This document shows, in pieces, positions 34,115 to 42,021 of a stretch of DNA of 64,000 nucleotides (position 1 is its first letter; each line of letters starts with the position of its first letter). The notes beneath the pieces are model-generated. The model was not told the DNA's origin, did no database searches, and worked only from the letters and a program-made list of their open reading frames with translations. The position numbers and the translations under genes are program-made. The stretch is from Halogeometricum sp. S3BR5-2 (GTDB taxonomy: Archaea; Halobacteriota; Halobacteria; Halobacteriales; Haloferacaceae): NCBI RefSeq assembly GCF_031624635.1, contig NZ_JAMQOQ010000005.1, positions 1 to 64,000 of the forward strand, given 5' to 3'.

Positions 34115-35239
34115 TCAGCCGTCGCCGTCGGTCGTCGCCGCGCGCGTCTCCGCGATGGTCGCGTCCGTCTTGAACGCCGTCCCGGAGTAGTGCGCCCTCG
34201 TCGCCTCGTAGCCGGCGTCGCGGAGTTCGCCGAGGAACTCGTCCATCCCCGTCGCCGAGCGGTTCCACAGTTTGCACAGGCGGTGTTGGTCGTAGTGCGT
34301 CGGCGCGTCGAGTTCGCCGGCGACGGTGTCGAGCATCGACCGGGCGCGCTTGGCCTCGCCCATCTCCTCGGTCACGTGCTCGCGGACCGACTCGGCGAAC
34401 GCCGGTTCGCAGATGGGGCCGAGATAGAGCGGTCCGGCGACGAGCGTCCGCGAACTCCCGCAGGCGGGGCACTCCTCGGGCGGGTGGGCGACGAGGCCGA
34501 ACTCGTGGTCGCGTTCGAGGCAGTCCTCGCAGTGGTAGACGTGGCCCAACTGTTCGAGCAGTTCGTCCGCCTTCGTCGCCCGCGCGTCGAGTTCGAGGTA
34601 CGCCCGCGCGTAGTGGCGCGTCACGTGCGAGAGAATCGGCACGGCCGCCTTATCGTAGCGCGCGGCGGTGCGGACCATCGCCGAGAGAAGGACGCGGAGG
34701 CCCATCTCGGGGTGGTAGTCGGTATTCTGCGGGAGCGTCGAGTACTTGCGGATGCCGGAGTTCTGGTGGGCGCCGCAGAGCGGCGCGGTGTCCGTGGCGG
34801 TGACGCAGACCAAATCGCGCGTGTTGGCGAACGCCGCGTCGGCGAACGGAATCGGCGTGCCGAACGGGTCCAAATCCACGATATCGAACACGGAGTCGTG
34901 CATGAGCGCGTTCGCGTTTCGATGGACGGCCTCGCCGTCGAGTCCGTTGCGTGCGAGGTTCTCGCGGGCGAGTTCGACCGCCTCCTCGTCGAGGTCGGCG
35001 CAGGTCACGTCGAACCCCTCGGCCGCGGCGCGAACGCCTCGAATCCCGCTGGCGGCCATCGCGTCGAGGTACGACGACGCCCGGTCGTCGCGTTCGCGGT
35101 AGGCGCGGAGCGTCGCCACCGTCACGTCGCGGTTGAGTTCCTGTGTCGGGTTGTAGAACACGTCGTCGCCGGCCCCCTCGGAGGCGCCGTCGCGGGCGCC
35201 GGGCACCTCGACCGTGAGGCCTCCCTCGCGTACGTCCAT
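34115..35239 (-). CDS. trm1: tRNA (guanine(26)-N2)-dimethyltransferase Trm1
   Basis: 374 aa, the normal archaeal length. The N-terminal ~240 residues form a Rossmann methyltransferase with [17 protein letters not shown] (SAM motif I), the catalytic [11 protein letters not shown] and [10 protein letters not shown]. The C-terminal Trm1-specific domain includes two CxxC pairs (CEDC, CPAC) that bind zinc. It methylates G26 of tRNA with SAM. Start ATG 35239. It is divergent from the SWIM-domain gene across about 120 nt. Confidence 0.95.
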   Translation of the reverse strand: MDVREGGLTVEVPGARDGASEGAGDDVFYNPTQELNRDVTVATLRAYRERDDRASSYLDAMAASGIRGVRAAAEGFDVTCADLDEEAVELARENLARNGLDGEAVHRNANALMHDSVFDIVDLDPFGTPIPFADAAFANTRDLVCVTATDTAPLCGAHQNSGIRKYSTLPQNTDYHPEMGLRVLLSAMVRTAARYDKAAVPILSHVTRHYARAYLELDARATKADELLEQLGHVYHCEDCLERDHEFGLVAHPPEECPACGSSRTLVAGPLYLGPICEPAFAESVREHVTEEMGEAKRARSMLDTVAGELDAPTHYDQHRLCKLWNRSATGMDEFLGELRDAGYEATRAHYSGTAFKTDATIAETRAATTDGDG

Positions 35240-35361
35240 GTCCCGAGGAGCGACCCCCGCGGCGAAAAGCGATGCGATGCGGGCGGGCGAGAGCGCGCGC
35301 GAGCGACGAGCGCTGCGCGGGCATCGGTGGCGTTTTGTCCGTCACCGGCCTACGTCGCGAC

Positions 35362-35901
35362 GTGAGAGAGGTGGGCGACGACGCCGGGAGAGGGGACGCC
35401 GCCGCCGACAGCGACGGCGCCTGCGGGAGTGACGACGCCGAGGGAAGCGGCGGGTCCGACGACGAGGGTGAGAGCGCCTGCGCGACGCCGCCCGGCGCCG
35501 ACGCGGACGAGCGGACGGCTTCGGACGGGTTCGCCGTCCCGACCGAGACGGACAGCGACCGCGGGACCGCGTGGCGGCGGACGCTCGCTCGAACGGGCGA
35601 ACTCACCGCCGACGTGGTCGACTCGCTCGTCGACCTGCACGGGAGTCGCGGCGTGCGCGCCGTCGAGGCAGTCTCGGAGGGCCGGGTGAAGCGTTATCGC
35701 GACTTCACCGTCGTCGTCGGCTACGCCGAGGAGTACGTCGTCGAGGACGGCGGCTGTACCTGCAAGGATAGCTCCTACAACCTCGACCCCGCGGAGGCCG
35801 ACCAGCGCTGCTGGCACGTCCTCGCCGCCGCCGTCGCCGAGCGAATCGGCGAGGTCGACCACCACGACATGTGGTACTCCGACGTGCGCGAGTTCATCTG
35901 A
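35362..35901 (+). CDS. SWIM zinc-finger protein
   Basis: 179 aa from GTG 35362, where a CGTTTTGTCC element about 28 nt upstream fits leaderless initiation; an ATG at 35272 would add a basic tail overlapping the trm1 promoter. The first ~75 residues are acidic and disordered. The C-terminal half has a small beta domain (RVKRYRDFTVVVGYAEEYVVE) and a SWIM finger CTCKDSSYNL...RCWHVLA (CxC...CxH). SWIM fingers bind DNA or proteins; the haloarchaeal members are uncharacterised to my knowledge. Confidence 0.82.
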   Translation: MREVGDDAGRGDAAADSDGACGSDDAEGSGGSDDEGESACATPPGADADERTASDGFAVPTETDSDRGTAWRRTLARTGELTADVVDSLVDLHGSRGVRAVEAVSEGRVKRYRDFTVVVGYAEEYVVEDGGCTCKDSSYNLDPAEADQRCWHVLAAAVAERIGEVDHHDMWYSDVREFI

Positions 35902-35976
35902 ACCGCCGCTCCCGGCCGGCCTCCGACCGCCGCCTCCGCAACGTTTTCCCGACCCCTCTTCGAACTTTGGACCGAG

Positions 35977-36873
35977 ATGCCCACCATCGACGAGAAACGC
36001 GTCTATACCGACAACACGGGCACCGAGACGGTGTTCGTCGCCACCGGCGCGGGCGCCGTCGCCGTCTCCGTCTCGGACGACCTCGTGGGCGGATTCGGCA
36101 TCGCCCACCGGTGTGCGGCCCGCGACGTGGCCGCCGGCGGCGGAACCCTCGCCGTCGCCGCCGACGAGGACGTGTTCCGCGCGGACCTGACGGCCGCCGG
36201 CGGGGCGGGCGCGGACGAGGGCGGAGACGCGGCGACGGACGCCGAGGCCGCCGAGGGCGCCCTCGACTTCGAGGCGACCGGGTTCGGCCCCGCGGCCGCC
36301 GTCGGCTTCGACGGCGAGTCGCTCCTCGCGGGCGACGACGAGGGGCGAGTGGCCCGACTCGACGCCGGGGAGAAAGCGGGGAGCGAGGAGAGCGGAGAGA
36401 GCGGAGCAGGTGCGTGGACCGACCTCGGGCGCGTCGGGGGCGTCCGGGCCGCCGACGGTCCCCTCGTCGCCGCCGCGGACGGCGTGTACCGAGTCGACGA
36501 CGGCCTCTCGCACGTCGGATTGGACGACGCGCGCGACGTGGCCGGGAGCGAACCGCTCGCGGCGACGGGGACGGGACTGTACAAGCTCGGAAACGGGTGG
36601 ATGGACGTTCTCGACGGAGAATTCGAGGCAGTGAGCGCCCGCGACGGGCGGGCGCACGCCGCGGGCGGCGGCGACCTGTACGCCCGCGACGACGGCGGCG
36701 AGTGGTCGCGCGAACCCCTTCCGGTCGGGGGCGACGTGGCCGCCGTGACCCACGGGAGGGGCGCGACGTACGCCGTCACCGACGCCGGGACGTTCCTCGT
36801 CCGCCTGCCCGGCGAGGAGTGGCGTCACCAGATACTCGGGTTACGGGGCGTCGCGGCCGCCGCGGCGGTCTGA
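35977..36873 (+). CDS. Beta-propeller protein of the HVO_0234 type
   Basis: 298 aa with repeated short blades (ETVFVATGAGAVAVSVSDD, TLAVAADEDVFRADL, SLLAGDDEGRVARLD, PLVAAADGVYRVDD, LAATGTGLYKLGNGWMDV, RAHAAGGGDLYARDDGGEW, ATYAVTDAGTFLVRL), each ending in a [VL]xRxD-like turn. That gives about six or seven blades of a soluble propeller. It sits directly before prs, as I recall for Haloferax HVO_0234/prs. No catalytic residues are apparent, so it is probably a protein-interaction platform. Confidence 0.8.
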   Translation: MPTIDEKRVYTDNTGTETVFVATGAGAVAVSVSDDLVGGFGIAHRCAARDVAAGGGTLAVAADEDVFRADLTAAGGAGADEGGDAATDAEAAEGALDFEATGFGPAAAVGFDGESLLAGDDEGRVARLDAGEKAGSEESGESGAGAWTDLGRVGGVRAADGPLVAAADGVYRVDDGLSHVGLDDARDVAGSEPLAATGTGLYKLGNGWMDVLDGEFEAVSARDGRAHAAGGGDLYARDDGGEWSREPLPVGGDVAAVTHGRGATYAVTDAGTFLVRLPGEEWRHQILGLRGVAAAAAV

Positions 36874-36975
36874 GTCGGGCGGCGTCCCGCCCGCGAAGCG
36901 GACGCCGCGAGGGCGGCCGCTGACCCGCCCGCGCGAGACGAAAACGGGTTTAACGCGCGACGGAGAGTTGCGAGT

Positions 36976-37839
36976 ATGATTGTACCCGGCGCATCTTCGC
37001 AGGCGCTGGCCGCCGCGGTGGCGACGGCGATGGACGAACCGCTTGCGGCCGTCGAGTACGACCGCTTCCCCGACGGCGAGACGCTCGCGGCCGTCCCCGA
37101 GTTCGACGGCGGCCGCGCCGTCGTCGTGGCGACGACGGACTCGAACGACGCGTGGGTCGAACTGCTCCAACTGCAGGACGCGGTCCGCGAGGCCGGCGCC
37201 GCGGAGGTGGTGACCGTCATCCCGTACATGGGCTACGCGAGGCAGGACGAAGCGTTCGACGCGGGCCACCCCGTCTCCGCCCGCGCGATGGCGAAGGCCG
37301 TCTCGACGGGCGCCGACCGCGTGGTGCTGGTCAACCCCCACGAGGAGGCGCTCACCTCCTTTTTCGACGCGCACGTCACCGTCGTCGACGCCGCCGCCCG
37401 CCTCGCCGCGCCGCTTCCGGACGACCTGAGCGACCCCCTCTTCCTCTCGCCGGACTCGGGCGCGATAGAACTCGCCGAGAGCGTCCGCGAGGCGTACGGC
37501 CGCGGCGAGACGGACTACTTCGAGAAGGTCCGACACTCGGGGACGGAGGTGGAGGTGACGCCGAGCGACGCCGACGCCGCCGGCCGCGACGCGGTCATCG
37601 TCGACGACATCGTCGCCACCGGGTCGACGATGAGCGAGGCCGTCTCGTACCTCCGGTCGGACGGCGCCGCCCGCGTGTTCGCCGCCTGCGTGCATCCGCT
37701 GTTGGTCAGAAACGCGCGGACGAAACTCGAACGCGCCGGCATCGAGCGCATCGTCGGCACCGACACCGTCGAACGCGACGTGAGCGTCGTCAGCGTCGCG
37801 CCGAACGTCGCCGCCGCGGTGGACGCGGTCACACAGTAG
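36976..37839 (+). CDS. prs: Ribose-phosphate diphosphokinase (PRPP synthetase)
   Basis: A 287-aa class III-like archaeal PRPP synthetase. It has the FPDGET N-terminal motif, the flexible-loop region VIPYMGYARQDE, NPHEEALTSFF, and the PRPP-binding loop VIVDDIVATGSTM. It transfers pyrophosphate from ATP to ribose-5-phosphate for purine, pyrimidine, His and Trp synthesis. GTTTAAC at 36946-36952 lies about 27 nt before ATG 36976, indicating a leaderless transcript separate from the propeller gene. Confidence 0.95.
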   Translation: MIVPGASSQALAAAVATAMDEPLAAVEYDRFPDGETLAAVPEFDGGRAVVVATTDSNDAWVELLQLQDAVREAGAAEVVTVIPYMGYARQDEAFDAGHPVSARAMAKAVSTGADRVVLVNPHEEALTSFFDAHVTVVDAAARLAAPLPDDLSDPLFLSPDSGAIELAESVREAYGRGETDYFEKVRHSGTEVEVTPSDADAAGRDAVIVDDIVATGSTMSEAVSYLRSDGAARVFAACVHPLLVRNARTKLERAGIERIVGTDTVERDVSVVSVAPNVAAAVDAVTQ

Positions 37840-37898
37840 CACGGAACATCCCCTCGCCGGAGAGAAACGTTCTTATCATCGACAACGTTTCATCGGAT

Positions 37899-38123
37899 AT
37901 GGCACACGGAAACCTGGACTACTCGCGGCTCACCAAACTCGGAGTCGGCTCCGGCCTCGCGCTGTTCGCCGTCGGCGCGCTCGGACTGCTCGTCGCCCCC
38001 GCCGTCGTCGGACCGCTCCCGGCCTGGGAACGGACGCTGCTTCTCGACGCGGAGGCTCTCGGCGTCGCCCTCACGCTGCTGTCGCCGTTCGTCTTCGGCA
38101 TCCTGCTTCCGCTCATCGAGTAG
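37899..38123 (+). CDS. Small two-TM protein downstream of prs
   Basis: 74 aa from ATG 37899, about 26 nt after a TTCTTATC promoter-like string. After MAHGNLDYSRLTKLGVGSG there are two TM helices (LALFAVGALGLLVAPAVVG and ALGVALTLLSPFVFGILLPLI) separated by PAWERTLLLDAE. Compact small proteins of this shape are common in haloarchaea. No function can be proposed. Confidence 0.65.
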   Translation: MAHGNLDYSRLTKLGVGSGLALFAVGALGLLVAPAVVGPLPAWERTLLLDAEALGVALTLLSPFVFGILLPLIE

Positions 38124-38165
38124 AGCGGGTGAAAAGCGGGAGAGGAGAGGAGAGGAAAGCCGGCG

Positions 38166-38480
38166 TCAGTCGGTCGTCGTATCCGACGCCGACGGCGATT
38201 CGACCGCCAGCGAGTCGTAGACGGCGACTTCGTGCCGCGACACCTGCACCGCCACGTCCCAGAGTTCGAGGACGACGAACCCCGAGTCCCGCCCGGAGCG
38301 CGGCCCGCGGAACAGGCGGTCCAAGGCGCCGGGGTCGACGTAGTTGTAGAGGGCGTCGGTCGAGTCGGGTTCGACGTCCACGTCCGCGGCCTCGAACGCG
38401 CGGAGCAGCGCGGCGGCGGGGCTATCGTCCGCCGCGATGCGTTCCGTGTGGAGGAGCGGACCGAACTCGTAGCGGTACAT
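38166..38480 (-). CDS. HalOD1-like output domain protein
   Basis: 104 aa from ATG 38480. The line PAAALLRAFEAADVDVEPDSTDALYNYVDPGALDRLF carries the HalOD1 signature (VDPxALDRLF), followed by strands GFVVLELWDVAVQVSRHEVAVYD. A second stand-alone HalOD1 protein occurs at 14875-15159. Start choice: longer frames overlap the divergent uracil-DNA glycosylase and are rejected. Confidence 0.7.
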   Translation of the reverse strand: MYRYEFGPLLHTERIAADDSPAAALLRAFEAADVDVEPDSTDALYNYVDPGALDRLFRGPRSGRDSGFVVLELWDVAVQVSRHEVAVYDSLAVESPSASDTTTD

Positions 38481-38655
38481 CGGAGGACCCCGTCTCGTCT
38501 GTACTGCCGACGGAGACGGTAATGAAAGTGGGCCAAAAGCTACATACGGAGCGTTCGGAGTCCGGTGGCGGTTCCCTCGGAGTCGTCCGCACGGCCGGAC
38601 CGCCGACGGGTCGATGCCGGTGTCTCTATCACGCCGGCGCGTGCGTACTCCGTCG

Positions 38656-39315
38656 ATGACCGACGCAGACCGAGGGACCGACGGTTCGCGGGCGTCCGCG
38701 GAGCCGTCCGTCCCGGACCCCGAATCGGCGTTCGTCGTCGAGGAGGGCTGTTCGCGGTGTCCGGACCTCGTCGCCTGCCGGAACCGAATCTCGTGGGGGA
38801 ACGGGCCGCGGGACGCCTCGGTGGTGGTGGTGGGCGAGGCGCCCGGCGCGGGGAACCCCGACGCCGAGGCGTGGCGCGGCGGCAACTACACCGGGATGGC
38901 GTACACGACGCGGCACTCGGGCGGCCGCGTCCGCCGACTGCTGGCCGACGCCGGCCACCCCGACGTCTACTACACGAACGCGGTGAAGTGCTTCCCGTGC
39001 GACGGCGAGGGGTCGAACCGCGAACCGACGGAGCGGGAACGGGCGAACTGTCGGCCGCATCTCGAAACCGAACTCGACGCGATAGCGCCCGAGGTGGTCG
39101 TCTCGACCGGAAAGCACGCGACGGCGACGATGCTCGCCTTCGAGGGGTGCGAGGTGGACGGCTTCCTCGATTCGGTCCTCGAACCCGTTGACCTCGACGC
39201 GTTCGACGCGACGCTGCTTCCCCTGCTGCACCCCTCCTATCAGGAGGTGTGGCTCTCGCGTCTCGGCTACTCGGAGTCGGAGTACGTCGACGAGATACGG
39301 GCGCGCCTGCCCTGA
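38656..39315 (+). CDS. Uracil-DNA glycosylase, family 4/5 (Fe-S type)
   Basis: 219 aa from ATG 38656. The motifs are CSRCPDLVACRN (first cluster Cys), VVVGEAPGAGNP (catalytic motif A), YYTNAVKCFPC (motif with further Cys) and LLPLLHPSYQ (motif C, HPS). Four Cys near CSRC and CFPC/NC could hold the 4Fe-4S cluster of these enzymes. It removes uracil from deaminated DNA to start base-excision repair. Motif A with Ala-Gly after GEAPG is compatible with either family 4 or 5, so I leave the subfamily open. Confidence 0.9.
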   Translation: MTDADRGTDGSRASAEPSVPDPESAFVVEEGCSRCPDLVACRNRISWGNGPRDASVVVVGEAPGAGNPDAEAWRGGNYTGMAYTTRHSGGRVRRLLADAGHPDVYYTNAVKCFPCDGEGSNREPTERERANCRPHLETELDAIAPEVVVSTGKHATATMLAFEGCEVDGFLDSVLEPVDLDAFDATLLPLLHPSYQEVWLSRLGYSESEYVDEIRARLP

Positions 39316-39366
39316 GTCGACCCGTTCACCCGAACCTCTTTGCCGAATCCGGACGACGGCACCCAC

Positions 39367-39786
39367 ATGAGCGAACCCACCATCTTCGAGCAGATAGCCG
39401 CGGGCGACATCCCCGCGCGAATCGTCTACGAGACCGACTCGGTGCTCGCGTTCCTCGACGCGAACCCCCTCGCGCCGGGGCACACGCTCGTCGTCCCGAA
39501 GGAGGCGCACGAGCGACTCCGGGACCTGCCCGACGACGTGGCGACCGAACTGTGGGCCGCCGTCGACGAACTCGGCCCGCGCGTGGAGGACGCCGTCGAC
39601 GCGGACGGCCTCACGGTCGGCGTCAACGACGGCGAGGCGGCCGGACAGGAGGTGCCGCACGTCCACGTCCACCTCGTCCCCCGCTTCGACGGCGACGGCG
39701 GCGGCCCCATCCACGGCGTCGTCGGGTCCCGGCCGGACCTCTCCGACGAGGAACTGGACGACATCGCCGGGCGAATCGAGGGCTGA
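39367..39786 (+). CDS. HIT-family nucleotide-binding protein
   Basis: 139 aa from ATG 39367. A histidine-triad protein with the signature HVHVHLVPR near residue 100, preceded by the strand region VLAFLDANPLAPGHTLVVPKEAH typical of Hint-type proteins. Such enzymes hydrolyse nucleoside phosphoramidates or AMP-lysine adducts or act as Ap4A hydrolases. It follows the glycosylase by about 50 nt on the same strand with its own promoter-like CCTCTTTGCC. Confidence 0.9.
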   Translation: MSEPTIFEQIAAGDIPARIVYETDSVLAFLDANPLAPGHTLVVPKEAHERLRDLPDDVATELWAAVDELGPRVEDAVDADGLTVGVNDGEAAGQEVPHVHVHLVPRFDGDGGGPIHGVVGSRPDLSDEELDDIAGRIEG

Positions 39787-39877
39787 GCGGTCGAGTCGAA
39801 CCGAGTCAGAGGAGGACCCGCAGAGGGACGTTCGAACGGCGAACACGTTCTTGTCGCCCCCGCCCGAGGCGTGGAGT

Positions 39878-39958
39878 ATGAGTCGACGTAGCCGCAGCGA
39901 CGACGACGCGAGCGCCCTCGAACCAAGTCTCGAACCCGAGGGGGCGCGGTCGCGATGA
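39878..39958 (+). CDS. 26-codon leader ORF overlapping the TPP-enzyme start
   Basis: ATG at 39878 opens 26 codons (MSRRSRSDDDASALEPSLEP..., Arg/Ser/Asp-rich), and its TGA stop at 39956-39958 overlaps the ATG of the following gene (ATGA quartet at 39955-39958). A promoter-like string AACACGTTCTTGT about 30 nt before 39878 would make this the first start on a leaderless transcript. The large enzyme would then be reached by translational coupling. The peptide itself resembles nothing I know; it may be a true small protein or only a translation leader. Confidence 0.4.
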   Translation: MSRRSRSDDDASALEPSLEPEGARSR

Positions 39959-41535
39959 GCGCCGCCGACCTCCTCGTCGAGTGTCTGGAGGCCGAGGGCG
40001 TCGAGGACGTGTTCGGCGTCCCCGGCGAGGAACTCCAAGACCTGCTGTTCGCCCTCCGGGACTCCGACATCCGGTACATCCCCGTCCGACACGAGCAGGG
40101 GGCGGCGTTCATGGCCGACGTGCACGGCCGCCTCACGGGCGAGGCCGGCGTCTGCATGGGCACGCTCGGTCCCGGCGCGACGAACCTCCTCACGGGCGTC
40201 GCGGACGCCCACCTCGACAAATCCCCCCTCGTCGCCATCACGGGACAGGGCGGCCGCGAGCGACTCCACAAGGAGAGCCACCAGGCGCTGGACGTCGTCG
40301 ACATGTTCGAGCCGGTGGTGAAGTGGAACACGCAGATAGCCGAGGGCGAGACGGTCGCCGAATCGATCCGCAAGGCGTTCAAACTCGCCGAGTACGAGAA
40401 GCCCGGCGCGACGCACGTCGAGTTCCCCGAGGACGTGGCCGCCGCCTCCGTCGAGGGCGAACCCCTGCCGACGCGCGAACCCGTCCGCCGCGCCGACCCC
40501 GACGAACGGTCGCTCGAACGCGCCGCCGACCGCATCGACGAGGCGGAGAATCCGCTGGTCCTCGCCGGCAACGGCGCCGTGCGCACCCGGACGGCGGAGG
40601 GTCTCCGCGAACTCGTCGAGCGCGCCGGGATGCCCGTCGTCGCCACCTACATGGGCAAGGGCGCGGTGTCGGACCGCCTCGACAACTCGCTTCTGACGCT
40701 GGACTCGGGGCCGAACGAGGAGGCCGGCGAGGCCATCGAGCGCGCCGACTGCGTCGTCGCCGTCGGCTACGACATCGCCGAGCACGACCCGAAGTCGTGG
40801 AACCCCCACCTCGACACCGACATCGTCCACGTCGACCACGAACCCGCGGAGGTGTACCAACACTACAACCCCGACGTCGAAATCGTCGCCGACATCTCCG
40901 CGACGCTCGAAGGGCTGGCCGAGCGGTTGGACGACGTCCGCGCGACGGACTGGTGCGAGGAGTACCGCGAGACGATAATCGACCACGTGACGGAGAAACC
41001 CGACGACGGCGACCCCCTGTCGGTGAAGGGGACGCTGCCGTACCTCCGCGAGACCCTCGCCGACGAGGACGTGCTCATCTCGGACGTGGGGAGCCACAAG
41101 ATGGCCATCGCGCAGAGCTACCCGACGTACGAACCGAACACCTGCATCATCTCGAACGGCCTCGCGTCGATGGGCATCGGCGTCCCCGGCGGCGTCGCCG
41201 CGGACCTCGCGGTGGACGGAAACGTCGTCGTCGCCACCGGCGACGGCGGGTTCATGATGAACGCCGCGGAGTTGGAGACGGCCACCCGACTCGACCTCGG
41301 GTTCACCGTCGTCGTCTTCACCGACGACGACTACGGGCTCATCTCCGAGAAGCAGACCGAACACACCGGCGAGCACTTCGGCACGGAGTTGACGAACCCC
41401 GACTTCGAGACGTTCGCGGAGAGTTTCGGTATCGAGAGCCACCGGCCCGAGTCGTGGGAGGAGGTCGATGCGGCGTTGACCGAGGCCGTCGAGAGCGACG
41501 AGATGGCGCTGGTCGCGGTGCCGATTCCGCGGTAA
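39955..41535 (+). CDS. Thiamine-pyrophosphate enzyme, acetolactate-synthase-like
   Basis: 526 aa with the three domains of the POX/ALS family: the N-terminal Pyr domain (FGVPGEELQDLLFAL, catalytic Glu in RHEQGAAFMAD, GTLGPGATNLLTGVADA), a central domain and a C-terminal PP domain with the GDGGFMMNAAELETA TPP/Mg motif. The second metal residue pair is DD (FTDDDYGLI) rather than NN. No regulatory small subunit (IlvH/IlvN) follows, so a catabolic acetolactate synthase or another 2-oxoacid enzyme is as likely as the branched-chain biosynthetic one. The start overlaps a 26-codon leader ORF. Confidence 0.88.
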   Translation: MSAADLLVECLEAEGVEDVFGVPGEELQDLLFALRDSDIRYIPVRHEQGAAFMADVHGRLTGEAGVCMGTLGPGATNLLTGVADAHLDKSPLVAITGQGGRERLHKESHQALDVVDMFEPVVKWNTQIAEGETVAESIRKAFKLAEYEKPGATHVEFPEDVAAASVEGEPLPTREPVRRADPDERSLERAADRIDEAENPLVLAGNGAVRTRTAEGLRELVERAGMPVVATYMGKGAVSDRLDNSLLTLDSGPNEEAGEAIERADCVVAVGYDIAEHDPKSWNPHLDTDIVHVDHEPAEVYQHYNPDVEIVADISATLEGLAERLDDVRATDWCEEYRETIIDHVTEKPDDGDPLSVKGTLPYLRETLADEDVLISDVGSHKMAIAQSYPTYEPNTCIISNGLASMGIGVPGGVAADLAVDGNVVVATGDGGFMMNAAELETATRLDLGFTVVVFTDDDYGLISEKQTEHTGEHFGTELTNPDFETFAESFGIESHRPESWEEVDAALTEAVESDEMALVAVPIPR

Positions 41536-41625
41536 GGCGGTAAGCGGTCGCCGGACGCCGAACGCGGAACCGACACCGGTCGGGCGGAAAACGTATTTTC
41601 CGACGCCGCGAACCCCGCCGCTACC

Positions 41626-41985
41626 GTGTCCTCCACTCCCCTTCGCGAGCGGGTCAGCCCGTCTCGGGTCGGCGCGCTCCTCGTCGTCACAGCGCTGCTC
41701 GTGGTGCTGGTCCTCGCCCTCGACCAACCGCTGACGGCCGAATTCGTCGCGCTCTCGGTGGTCGTACTCGGGTTCATGACAGCCAGCGTCTTCGACGCCG
41801 TGCGGTCGCATCCGCTCTACACCCTCGCGTCAGTCGTCGAGCTGTCGGTCGTGTTCTGGGTGCTGTATCTCGGCGGCGCCGGCGGTCTGTTCTTCCTCGC
41901 GCTCGCCTGTCTGGCGCTCGTCGGCGTCGCCGTCGAACTGTACAACTACCGGAACGGAACGTCGTACCTCCGGTTCGAGGCGTGA
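41626..41985 (+). CDS. Small membrane protein, unknown
   Basis: 119 aa from GTG 41626 with four predicted TM helices (VGALLVVTALLVVLVLAL, FVALSVVVLGFMTASVF, YTLASVVELSVVFWVLYLGG and LFFLALACLALVGVAVELY) and a short C-terminal tail NYRNGTSYLRFEA. GTATTTTCC lies about 30 nt upstream. It follows the TPP enzyme but has its own promoter-like signal. Unknown function. Confidence 0.65.
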   Translation: MSSTPLRERVSPSRVGALLVVTALLVVLVLALDQPLTAEFVALSVVVLGFMTASVFDAVRSHPLYTLASVVELSVVFWVLYLGGAGGLFFLALACLALVGVAVELYNYRNGTSYLRFEA

Positions 41986-42021
41986 CCGCCGCGGGAGACG
42001 GCCGTCACCTCGCCCTCGCCC

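Noticed and set aside
34041-34472. A minus-strand frame joining the YihY and Trm1 regions
   Set aside because: Different phase from both genes, Arg-rich, no motif.
38629-41811. A 1060-codon open frame on the minus strand
   Set aside because: It lies antisense to the glycosylase, HIT and TPP-enzyme genes, and its translation is the His/Arg/Val-rich chain expected from the complement of GC-rich haloarchaeal codons.
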